From Flavobacterium sp. (GTDB lineage Bacteria; Bacteroidota; Bacteroidia; Flavobacteriales; Flavobacteriaceae): 39,361 nt of DNA. How positions within the stretch are numbered: the stretch's first letter is position 1; every line of letters starts with the position of its first letter. Below, one piece after another: positions 8,436 through 15,496 of this stretch. The position numbers and the translations under genes were made by a program. The stretch lies in the NCBI GenBank assembly GCA_030151255.1, contig JASLED010000034.1, positions 1 to 39,361 on the forward strand. The letters run 5' to 3'. Below the pieces are notes generated by a model that was given only the letters and a program-made list of their open reading frames with translations, searched no databases and had not been told where the DNA came from.

Positions 8436-8459
8436 TTTCGTACTAAAATATACGAAATG
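8436..8459 (+). other. Intercistronic hairpin between exbB and the first exbD
   Basis: An 8-bp inverted repeat, ATTTCGTA (8436-8443) and TACGAAAT (8452-8459), has an 8-nt loop and lies between the exbB stop and the exbD start. No U-tract follows, so it is not a standard terminator. Confidence 0.55.
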
Positions 8460-8474
8460 TAAAAAGATTTATCA

Positions 8475-9104
8475 ATGGGCAAAGGTAAAATGAAAAAGAA
8501 GAATATGAGTGTAGATATGACCGCAATGTGTGACGTGTCGTTCTTACTTTTAACATTCTTCGTGTTAACATCAACAGCTAAGCTTCCGGAGCCATTACCA
8601 GTTGATACACCAACATCTACCGTTCAAACTAAATTGCCAGAGGATAACTTGGCAACAGTTACAATCGGTGGAGAGCCAGGAGAGGAAAGAGTTTTCTTTG
8701 GAGTGACAGGTAGAGAAGATCGTATCGCAACCTTAGAAAAAGTAGGTGAGCGTTACCAAATCGAATTTACTGATGCTGAAAAAGAAGCATTCTCATACCT
8801 TGAAGGTGTTGGTACTCCAATTAACGACTTAAAGAAGTTTTTAAATCTACCATCAGATGTTAGAAATAAAATTGGTCCTGATCAACCAGGTATTCCAACT
8901 GACTCTGTAAACAATCAGTTAAAAGACTGGGTAGAGATGGCTCGTGTAGTAGCAAAAGATAAAAATAATAGAGTTTTAGATGTTGCAATTAAAGGGGATG
9001 CTGAGGCAAATTACCCTGCAGTCAAAAACGTTATAGATATTTTGCAAGCTCAACGTGTAAATAAATTCTTCTTAGTTACAGGACTTAGAAATGAAGATTT
9101 TTAA
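8475..9104 (+). CDS. exbD: ExbD/TolR-family protein, first copy
   Basis: The periplasmic stator partner of ExbB. It has 209 residues with a short basic cytoplasmic N-terminus and one transmembrane helix, about residues 16-34. The segment DMTAMCDVSFLLLTFF carries the conserved membrane Asp required for proton flow. The periplasmic part is longer than in E. coli ExbD (about 140 residues in total), with an insertion rich in acidic residues and Pro before the C-terminal domain that ends VNKFFLVTGLR. It is the second gene of the cluster. Two ExbD paralogues next to one ExbB are usual in Bacteroidota. Confidence 0.92.
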   Translation: MGKGKMKKKNMSVDMTAMCDVSFLLLTFFVLTSTAKLPEPLPVDTPTSTVQTKLPEDNLATVTIGGEPGEERVFFGVTGREDRIATLEKVGERYQIEFTDAEKEAFSYLEGVGTPINDLKKFLNLPSDVRNKIGPDQPGIPTDSVNNQLKDWVEMARVVAKDKNNRVLDVAIKGDAEANYPAVKNVIDILQAQRVNKFFLVTGLRNEDF

Positions 9105-9125
9105 TCATTAAAAAATTAACTGTAA

Positions 9126-9677
9126 ATGGCTGAATTAAATACAGGTGGGGGCGGCGATAAGGATAAAAAAGTAAGAAGTAAGAAACAAAATGCTGGAGTA
9201 GATTTAACTGCAATGGTTGACTTAGCTTTCTTATTGATTACATTCTTTATGTTGACAACATCTATGAACAAGCCTCAGTCTATGAATCTTGCGATGCCTG
9301 ATAAGGATCCAAAAGAAGAGAAGATAGAAGAGGATAGAACAAAGGTTGATGAGAACCGTACAATGACAATTTTAATTGGCGGTGACAACAAGATTATGTG
9401 GTACATGGGGATGGTTTCAAACCCGTTAGAAGGACCAACTGATCAAACATATGGGAAAAATGGAATTCGTCAAGTTCTTTTAGAAAAAGATAAAAAAGCA
9501 ATAGCTTATTCTAATAATGACCCAGAAAAAGGTTTAATCGTAATTATTAGAGCTAGTGAAAAAGCTACATACCGTAATTTAGTTGATATCTTAGATGAGA
9601 TGGCAATTTCAGGTATTAAGTCTTACGCATTAGTGGATATTACTCCAGAAGATTTAGCGATCTTAGGAGAGAAATAG
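9126..9677 (+). CDS. exbD: ExbD/TolR-family protein, second copy
   Basis: Second ExbD paralogue, 183 residues, 21 bp after the first. The N-terminus is glycine- and lysine-rich, followed by one membrane helix (about 25-45) with DLTAMVDLAFLLITFF, where the second Asp is the channel residue. The periplasmic domain ends with the DILDEMAISGIKSYALVDI block typical of ExbD. It differs from copy one in lacking the long insertion and in having a charged linker DKDPKEEKIEEDRTK. The two may form a heterodimer, or one may be specialised; the sequence does not decide. tonB follows 25 bp downstream. Confidence 0.92.
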   Translation: MAELNTGGGGDKDKKVRSKKQNAGVDLTAMVDLAFLLITFFMLTTSMNKPQSMNLAMPDKDPKEEKIEEDRTKVDENRTMTILIGGDNKIMWYMGMVSNPLEGPTDQTYGKNGIRQVLLEKDKKAIAYSNNDPEKGLIVIIRASEKATYRNLVDILDEMAISGIKSYALVDITPEDLAILGEK

Positions 9678-9702
9678 TAACGTTCTGAGAAATAAAAAAA
9701 TT

Positions 9703-10557
9703 ATGTCAAAATTAAATATCTTTAAAAAGGATTGGGTTGATATTATCTTTGAAGGACGTAACAAGTCTTATGGAGCATATCAATTAAGATCTGAAAACCC
9801 AAAAATGACTACCATTGCTTTGTTCTCTGGTTTGGCTTTATTCGGTTTGGCATTGGTTTCACCAATGTTAATCGAAATAGCAAAAGGTACTTTTGGGAAT
9901 AATAAGGTGGAAAAATTGGATAAGGTTATCGAAATGGAAAATTTAAATTTACCAGATAACACACCACCACCGCCACCGCCTCCACCCGAGGATTTACCTC
10001 CACCTCCACCACCTCCACCAGCAGATGAGGTAAAATCAATAAACGATACTAAAAAGTTTACTGAGCCCGAAATTGCTAAGAAAGAGGAAGTGAAAGAGGA
10101 AATTGCAAAACAGGAGGAATTCAAAGATGCAGAGGTAGGGAAGAAGGACATGAAAGGAGATAAAGATAAAGGTGAAATCAAAATCACAGAAAAAACTGGT
10201 ACTGAAGATAAAGGTCAGGGAGGTTCTGGAGGAGATGGAGATAACACAATCTTTGTAGCTGTTCAAGTTCAAGCAGAATACCCTGGAGGAATGGGATCTT
10301 TTAACAAGCAATTCATCCAACGTTTTAGAACTCCAGATATTGATTCAGGAGTAAAATCAATCCGTGTTATCGTAACTTTCGTAGTTGAGAAAGACGGATC
10401 ATTAACAGATATCAAAGTAGTACGTGACCCAGGTTATGGTGTTGGTAAAGAGGCTATCAGAGTTTTAAATAACATGCCTAAATGGAAACCAGCTATACAA
10501 AATGGTAAATCAGTTAGATCTCAATTTACATTACCTATTACAATTCAAGTACAGTAA
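9703..10557 (+). CDS. tonB: TonB energy transducer
   Basis: TonB spans the periplasm and opens outer-membrane TonB-dependent receptors, powered by ExbB/ExbD. In 284 residues I see the Bacteroidota-type cytoplasmic N-terminus (FEGRNKSYGAYQLRSE), a membrane anchor near residues 36-58, two runs of eight prolines (88-95 and 99-106), an acidic and lysine-rich linker, a Gly-rich hinge near 195, and a C-terminal domain from about 205 starting YPGGMGSFNK and ending SQFTLPITIQVQ. The proline runs would need EF-P for translation. The last A of its TAA is the first base of the next ORF. Confidence 0.95.
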   Translation: MSKLNIFKKDWVDIIFEGRNKSYGAYQLRSENPKMTTIALFSGLALFGLALVSPMLIEIAKGTFGNNKVEKLDKVIEMENLNLPDNTPPPPPPPPEDLPPPPPPPPADEVKSINDTKKFTEPEIAKKEEVKEEIAKQEEFKDAEVGKKDMKGDKDKGEIKITEKTGTEDKGQGGSGGDGDNTIFVAVQVQAEYPGGMGSFNKQFIQRFRTPDIDSGVKSIRVIVTFVVEKDGSLTDIKVVRDPGYGVGKEAIRVLNNMPKWKPAIQNGKSVRSQFTLPITIQVQ

Positions 10558-10784
10558 TGTTTAATAATAATTTTAAACAAAAATCGCTAATACAGCGATT
10601 TTTGTTCTTTTTCGGACTATTATTCTTTTTGATTTATCTGATTTGTGGTTTATTACTTATTTTTTATAAGCCGTTACCTTTTCAGATGGAAGAATCATAC
10701 AGAATACTATTTGGAATAGTTTTAATAGTTTACGGTTTCTTTAGATTCTATAGATTATGGACATCTAATGTTGGACAATATTAA
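10557..10784 (+). CDS. Small two-helix membrane protein after tonB
   Basis: A 75-residue protein whose ATG overlaps the tonB stop by one base (TAATG), which argues for translational coupling. Two hydrophobic helices lie near residues 14-36 and 46-64, joined by a loop with KPLPFQMEES. The C-terminus GFFRFYRLW is aromatic and basic. A 13-bp terminator-like hairpin lies within its codons 7-17, so part of the tonB transcripts may end before this gene; a second strong terminator lies just after the stop. I assign no function. Its position suggests a membrane accessory of the TonB complex (inference). Confidence 0.65.
   Translation: MFNNNFKQKSLIQRFLFFFGLLFFLIYLICGLLLIFYKPLPFQMEESYRILFGIVLIVYGFFRFYRLWTSNVGQY
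10576..10612 (+). terminator. Terminator-like hairpin inside the gene after tonB
   Basis: A perfect 13-bp stem, AACAAAAATCGCT (10576-10588) with its complement at 10594-10606, has the 5-nt loop AATAC and continues into a T-rich stretch. It begins 19 bp after the tonB stop and lies in the coding sequence of the next small gene. Confidence 0.7.
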
Positions 10785-10811
10785 AAAAGCCTCGATTTTC
10801 GAGGCTTTTTT
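10783..10811. terminator. Rho-independent terminator after the small membrane gene
   Basis: GCCTCG (10789-10794) pairs with CGAGGC (10800-10805), extended by A6/T6, with a loop of 3-5 nt. It can act in both directions and closes the exbB-tonB unit. Confidence 0.92.
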
Positions 10812-10844
10812 GTTTATCTTCAAGGTAAAATAATTGTTATAAGT

Positions 10845-11285
10845 ATGATGAGAGTTTTGTTATTATTGCTATTGTTCTCTTGTCAAAGGAGTGTAGGACA
10901 AGAGTATTCTGAAGTTCAAAAGTTAACTAAAAATGATTCGTTAGTTAATGAATATTCTGCAGATTATAATTTTTTTAGTTGTTTTGTAAATGGTATTCCA
11001 GCTTCTTTTCCTGGTGGAATGGTTGAGTTTAATAAAATGTTTTTTGAACGTTTTTTATGGCCAATTGATACAGATGAAATAACTAAAGTTAGAATAGTTT
11101 TTAGTTTTGTTGTACAAGATGATGGATCTTTGACAGATATAGTATTATTGAAGAATTCAATAGAAAGTATTAATATAGAAGCAAAGCGTGTTCTTTTATC
11201 CATGCCAAATTGGATTCCTGAAATTTATAATAGCAAAAAAGTTAGATCTACTTTTACATTACCATTAATAATTGTAAAAAAGTAA
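10845..11285 (+). CDS. Secreted TonB C-terminal-domain paralogue
   Basis: A 146-residue protein with an N-terminal signal (MMRVLLLLLLFSC) and then a domain plainly related to the TonB C-terminal domain encoded just upstream. Shared blocks are FPGGMVEFNK, VRIVFSFVV, DGSLTDI and KVRSTFTLPL. It lacks the membrane helix motifs, the FEGRNKSYGAYQLR N-terminus and the proline spacer of TonB, so it cannot span the periplasm as TonB does. LFSC might be a lipobox, though Phe at -2 is unusual; cleavage after SVG is the alternative. It probably arose by duplication. It begins 34 bp after the terminator, leaving room only for a compact promoter (TATCTTCA near 10816 is an imperfect -7 box). Confidence 0.72.
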   Translation: MMRVLLLLLLFSCQRSVGQEYSEVQKLTKNDSLVNEYSADYNFFSCFVNGIPASFPGGMVEFNKMFFERFLWPIDTDEITKVRIVFSFVVQDDGSLTDIVLLKNSIESINIEAKRVLLSMPNWIPEIYNSKKVRSTFTLPLIIVKK

Positions 11286-11310
11286 ATATTAAATTTATTG
11301 GAAAAACCTC

Positions 11311-11418
11311 GATATATATTCTTCTTAAAATTAACCTGGCTTAGTTATTTCAAATTTTCGCAAGCTTTTTTTGTTAAATGTTGTAATTGTTTTCTCCTTT
11401 CTGTAAAGAATATATATC
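11311..11418. repeat. Pair of 13-bp inverted repeats bounding 82 bp
   Basis: GATATATATTCTT at 11311-11323 is the exact reverse complement of AAGAATATATATC at 11406-11418. The repeats bracket 82 bp of non-coding DNA upstream of the PstS-like gene. No target-site duplication is obvious. The AT content makes chance possible. Confidence 0.4.
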
Positions 11419-11465
11419 TTAGTCAAAACATATTTTATAAATAAATATCTTGTAACGATTAAGTT

Positions 11466-12419
11466 ATGTTTAAAAATAAATTATATACAAAAATAATAAC
11501 AATATTATTAGTGTTTGGTTCTGTCATAACACTGTTTAATTGTAAAAATAAAAGAGAAGAAGCTGTAAAAGATAATACGGCTAAAATATATGAAGAAACG
11601 CCAGTAAGTGGAAATTTAGTATTACCAGTAGACGAATCAATTTTTCCGGTTGTGGAAGATGTTGCTATTGTTTTTGAAAAAGAGTACGATAGAATAAAAT
11701 TGGATTTATTGCCAAAAACAGAGAAAGAAATAATTAATTTGTTGCTTTCAGATTCTTTGCGTGCTGCTGTGATGACAAGAACGATGACAGAAGATGAAAA
11801 GAAGCATTATGAAGGTGTTGTTGTGCCGAAAATCACTTATTTTGGAAGAGATGCAATAGTTTTTGTTACAAGTAAATCTTCAAATGATTCGATTGTTGAT
11901 TATACAAAAATATTGAGTAAGATTAAAGATAATAAACTAAATGAATCTGATTCTTTTTTGGTGTTTGATAATCCAAACTCTAGTGTGGTAATTGATTTTA
12001 TGCGTTTAACAGGTTTTGATAGCTTTCCAAAAGATTATGCTTATTTTTTAAAAAACACAGCAGAAGTAGTAGATTATGTAGCTAAAAATCCAAAAGCAAT
12101 AGGTGTAATTGGGCTGAATTGGCTTACTCAACCTGATAAATCATTGGCACCTAGCATAGAAAAAGTAAAGGTTTTGGCGGTTAAAAATTTAACTGATAAT
12201 AATTATTATAAACCAAGTCAAAATAATATCGCAGAAAATTTATATCCATTAACGCGTAAGTTATATGTTTGGGATTTTAGCGGTAAACATGGTTTGGGCT
12301 TAGGTTTTGCTTCATATATTGCAGGCTATAAAGGTCAGCGAATTATGCTAAATTCGGGATTATGTCCTTTTATGGCACCTCAAAGAGAAATTGTAGTATC
12401 AAAAGAAATGAAAAAATAA
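11466..12419 (+). CDS. PstS-like substrate-binding lipoprotein
   Basis: A 317-residue periplasmic binding-protein-fold lipoprotein with a signal peptide and lipobox LFNC (Cys26). The C-terminal block YPLTRKLYVWDF and the closing LNSGLCPFMAPQREIV resemble phosphate-binding PstS proteins. The usual N-terminal phosphate motif (GSSTxxP) is replaced by VDESIFP, so the ligand may not be phosphate. No pstC, pstA or pstB lies nearby. Instead it follows the TonB locus and is 28 bp from a TPR protein, so it may serve as a binding or scaffold component of the TonB-linked envelope machinery (inference). No exact TAnnTTTG was found in the 180 bp upstream. Confidence 0.75.
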   Translation: MFKNKLYTKIITILLVFGSVITLFNCKNKREEAVKDNTAKIYEETPVSGNLVLPVDESIFPVVEDVAIVFEKEYDRIKLDLLPKTEKEIINLLLSDSLRAAVMTRTMTEDEKKHYEGVVVPKITYFGRDAIVFVTSKSSNDSIVDYTKILSKIKDNKLNESDSFLVFDNPNSSVVIDFMRLTGFDSFPKDYAYFLKNTAEVVDYVAKNPKAIGVIGLNWLTQPDKSLAPSIEKVKVLAVKNLTDNNYYKPSQNNIAENLYPLTRKLYVWDFSGKHGLGLGFASYIAGYKGQRIMLNSGLCPFMAPQREIVVSKEMKK

Positions 12420-12447
12420 ATTTACATATAAATCAACACAATATATT

Positions 12448-14124
12448 ATGAATAAAAAGTATTCTTTTTCATTGTTGACATTGGCTTTAAGTAGTTCTTT
12501 CGCATTTGCTCAGAACATCAATGAAGCAAAAAAAGCAATTAATGCTGAGCAATTTGATAAAGCGAAGCATATTTTAAAAGAACTGATTGGCCAGAAACCC
12601 AATGAAGGGAGCAACTATTATTTTTTAGGAGATGTTTTTTTGAAAGAAAATCAAGCGGATTCTGCTAGATATTATTTCGATCAAGGTATTCTAGCAAAAA
12701 CAAAAGGCTCTTTAAACTATATTGGTTTAGGAGAAATAGAATTAGATAATAATCGTCCAACAGAAGCAGTTGCAAATTTTGCTAAAGCTGAAAAAGAAAT
12801 TAAAAAGCGCGATTTTGACGAGCAGTTATTAATTGCTGCTGCGTATTTGAATTCTACAAATCCAAATGCAAAAGAAGCACAGAAAATAGCTACCGAAGTT
12901 TTAGAAAAAGATCCTAAAAATGCAATGGCTAATTTGCTATTAGGACGTGCTTATTTAGATCAAAAGAATTTAAATGATGCTTATGCTCGATTTAGAGATG
13001 CTTATGATTATGACAATACTTTAATTGAAGCGAAACTTCAATTAGCAATGATTACTAAGCGCGCAAGAGCTTATTCAGATGCTATTGAAGCTTGTAAAGA
13101 AATTTTAGCTACTAATCCAGATTACGCGCCAGCATACAGAGAAATTGCAGAAATTTCTTATATGTGGTCAAAAGTAAACGTTAATAAAGAACAAGAATTA
13201 ATCCGTCAGGCAGATGAAAACTTTAAAAAGTTTGTAGCTGCAAGTGGAAATTCTATGGATGCACAAATGCGTTATGCAGATTTTTTAGTTCAAACACAAA
13301 ACTATGTTGAGCTAGAAAAAGTAGCATCATCAATGCAAAATATTAAAGGAGTAAATCCTCGTATCTACAGATATTTGGGTTATGCAGCTTATGAAAATAA
13401 ACATTACCAAGTTAGTGTTGATGCATTGACAAAGTTTTTAACCATTTATTTAAAAGAAACTAAAAACTTAAATGCTACAGGAAGAGATTATTTATATCTT
13501 GGATTAGCAGAAATAGGAGTTTCTAAAGATGGAGAAAACAAAGAAATGTACCACAAAGGATTGAATCACTTAAAAGATGCTATTAAGGTACAAGTTTCTA
13601 GTGCAGGTGAATTTTATCGTTTTGGATTAGAATTCTTCAGACAAAAAAAATACCAATTAGTTATCGATGTTTTAAGTATACCTGCAGAAGTTGTTGAATC
13701 TTCAGGTTATATTTACGATAATTATTATGTTGGATATTCGTATTATTTGTTAGGAGAAGGAGATAGAGCTGACAGTAGAGCATTACTAGAAAAAGCAGAT
13801 TTTTATTTAGAGCGCGTTATTAAAGCATCTCCATTAACAGAAGAAGCTTATTTCTTTAAAGCTCGTGCAAATAGATTTATTGATTCGGTTGACGCATATG
13901 ATAAAATGTTTGAAGATTATCAAGGTTTTATTCGTGTATTGACAGAGAAAAATGAATTAAACGATGCTAGTAATAAAGATAGAGTAATTGAGGCTTATAC
14001 ATCAATTGCTACATATTACGCAAATAAAAACAAAAATAAAGAAGCTATCGAAGAATTTAATAAAGTATTGAAATTAGATCCTTCAAATAGTTTTGCAAAG
14101 AAAACAATTGAAGCATTAAAATAA
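12448..14124 (+). CDS. Secreted tetratricopeptide-repeat protein
   Basis: 558 residues with a clear signal peptide (MNKKYSFSLLTLALSSSFAFAQ). The rest is helical TPR repeats: hits include residues about 25-95 (KKAINAEQFDKAKHILKEL and the helix pair after it), 150-220 (DPKNAMANLLLGRAYLDQKN) and a final repeat NKNKEAIEEFNKVLKLDPSN near the C-terminus. TPRs bind proteins, so this is likely a periplasmic scaffold. It is 28 bp from the PstS-like gene and shares its transcript; a terminator follows. The pair downstream of exbB-exbD-exbD-tonB hints at a role in the same envelope process. Confidence 0.85.
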   Translation: MNKKYSFSLLTLALSSSFAFAQNINEAKKAINAEQFDKAKHILKELIGQKPNEGSNYYFLGDVFLKENQADSARYYFDQGILAKTKGSLNYIGLGEIELDNNRPTEAVANFAKAEKEIKKRDFDEQLLIAAAYLNSTNPNAKEAQKIATEVLEKDPKNAMANLLLGRAYLDQKNLNDAYARFRDAYDYDNTLIEAKLQLAMITKRARAYSDAIEACKEILATNPDYAPAYREIAEISYMWSKVNVNKEQELIRQADENFKKFVAASGNSMDAQMRYADFLVQTQNYVELEKVASSMQNIKGVNPRIYRYLGYAAYENKHYQVSVDALTKFLTIYLKETKNLNATGRDYLYLGLAEIGVSKDGENKEMYHKGLNHLKDAIKVQVSSAGEFYRFGLEFFRQKKYQLVIDVLSIPAEVVESSGYIYDNYYVGYSYYLLGEGDRADSRALLEKADFYLERVIKASPLTEEAYFFKARANRFIDSVDAYDKMFEDYQGFIRVLTEKNELNDASNKDRVIEAYTSIATYYANKNKNKEAIEEFNKVLKLDPSNSFAKKTIEALK

Positions 14125-14143
14125 TTCAATTATTTAAATATGA

Positions 14144-14177
14144 AAAAAAAGGATGATCTAATGATTATCCTTTTTTT
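14144..14177. terminator. Terminator after the TPR gene
   Basis: GGATGATC (14151-14158) pairs with GATTATCC (14163-14170; one G-T pair), with a TAAT loop, flanked by A7 and T7. Confidence 0.85.
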
Positions 14178-14206
14178 ATTATATTTTGTTGAGTTTTTCA
14201 ACATTG

Positions 14207-14239
14207 TTGGTATAACTTAGCTGTTTCCTATTATATTTG
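14207..14239 (+). promoter_or_regulatory. Glycosyltransferase promoter, TTG-N22-TATATTTG
   Basis: TTG at 14207-14209 and TATATTTG at 14232-14239 are 22 bp apart. The -7 box ends only 4 nt before the ATG at 14244, so transcription should start at or next to the start codon. Confidence 0.6.
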
Positions 14240-14243
14240 CCAA

Positions 14244-15413
14244 ATGCAATTATCTATAATTATTTTAAACTATAATGTTCGTTACTTTTTAGAACAATGT
14301 ATAAAATCAGTTCAGCAAGCTATTACAAATCTAGATGCTGAAATTATAGTTATAGATAATAATTCTACAGACGATAGCGATCTTTTAATGCAGACAATAT
14401 TTCCAGATGTTTTGTATGTAAAGAATAAACAAAACCTTGGTTTTCCAAAAGGTAATAATATTGGCGTAGCACATGCAAAAGGAAAATACGTTTGTATTCT
14501 AAACCCAGATACAGTTGTTGCAGAAGATACATTTACTCAATTAATTACTTATTATCAAAGCCAAGAAAAACCAGGAATAGTTGGTTGTAAGTTAATTGAT
14601 GGAAGAGGAAGATTTTTGCCAGAGTCTAAAAGAGGAATTCCTACATATTGGCGCTCTTTAATGAAGGTTTTAGGTCTTTATCGCTTGTTTCCGAATCAAA
14701 CCAAATTGAACGGATATTATGCAGCTCATTTAAATGAAAACGAAAACGGTGCGGTAGAAATTCTTGTAGGCGCATTTATGTTTATGAGCAAAGAGCATTA
14801 TCTTTCGCTTGGAGGTTTTGACGAAGATTTTTTTATGTACGTAGAAGATACGGATTTGTCTTATCGAAGTTTGAAAGCAGGGTATAAAAATTATTATTAT
14901 GCCAATGCATCGATTATTCATTACAAAGGAGAAAGTACAGTAAAAGATAGTCAGTACGTAAAGCGTTTTCATCAAGGCACCAAATTATTCTATGAAAAAC
15001 ATTTTAAACCATCAATTTTATTTGATGTTTTAATGCAATCAATTTCTTTTTTATTTTTGTTGTTTAAGAAAAAACAAAACGGACAAAAGGTAATAAATAT
15101 CCGAAAGAGATTTTGGGTAAGTAATGTTGAATTAGGTCCAGTTCATTCAACTGGTTCAACAAAAAAAGAAATAATTAGAATTGATAATTTAGCAAAATTG
15201 CAAGAGGTTATTTCAAATAAAGTAAATGCAATTGGAAGTGTAAGTGAGGTAATATTTGATGGGAATTTTTTAACAAATAAAGAAATTATAGATTTTATGT
15301 CTAAAAATAATAACCTTCAAATAATTTATAAGATTAAACCAATGAATTCTCATTTTTTAATAGGAAGTAATGATAGTAATGGTAAAGGAGAAGTGTTAAT
15401 TTTAGAAGATTGA
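14244..15413 (+). CDS. Family 2 glycosyltransferase
   Basis: 389 residues. The N-terminal GT-A domain starts at once with MQLSIIILNYN, contains DNNSTDDS, NLGFPKGNN and the metal-binding NPDT region, and has GGFDEDFFMYVEDTDLSYR near 190, the acceptor-site ED motif. This resembles rhamnosyltransferase-like GT2 enzymes of polysaccharide synthesis. A hydrophobic helix lies near 258-276. A further domain of about 110 residues follows, ending RIDNLAKLQE... and IGSNDSNGKGEVL; I do not recognise it. The start is fixed by the family N-terminus, although the -7 box lies only 4 nt upstream. No other polysaccharide genes are adjacent, so the product cannot be named. Confidence 0.88.
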   Translation: MQLSIIILNYNVRYFLEQCIKSVQQAITNLDAEIIVIDNNSTDDSDLLMQTIFPDVLYVKNKQNLGFPKGNNIGVAHAKGKYVCILNPDTVVAEDTFTQLITYYQSQEKPGIVGCKLIDGRGRFLPESKRGIPTYWRSLMKVLGLYRLFPNQTKLNGYYAAHLNENENGAVEILVGAFMFMSKEHYLSLGGFDEDFFMYVEDTDLSYRSLKAGYKNYYYANASIIHYKGESTVKDSQYVKRFHQGTKLFYEKHFKPSILFDVLMQSISFLFLLFKKKQNGQKVINIRKRFWVSNVELGPVHSTGSTKKEIIRIDNLAKLQEVISNKVNAIGSVSEVIFDGNFLTNKEIIDFMSKNNNLQIIYKIKPMNSHFLIGSNDSNGKGEVLILED

Positions 15414-15451
15414 TAATTTTACTTTAACGTTTAAAAAGTCCAAAATATTAT

Positions 15452-15459
15452 TAAATTTG
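15452..15459 (+). promoter_or_regulatory. E2 gene promoter, -7 box TAAATTTG
   Basis: An exact TAnnTTTG in the 83-bp gap between the glycosyltransferase and the E2 gene, 37 bp before the ATG. No TTG at -33. Confidence 0.55.
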
Positions 15460-15496
15460 TAATTTGAATTAAGAAACACAACCTTAGGTTATAAAT

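Noticed and set aside
9961..10020. CCACCG-type short tandem repeat
   Set aside because: It encodes TonB's two octaproline runs with mixed proline codons; it is a coding feature and not a CRISPR or separate satellite.
9780..10187. Minus-strand frame with runs of glycine opposite tonB
   Set aside because: The glycine runs are the complement of TonB's proline codons; this is a shadow frame.
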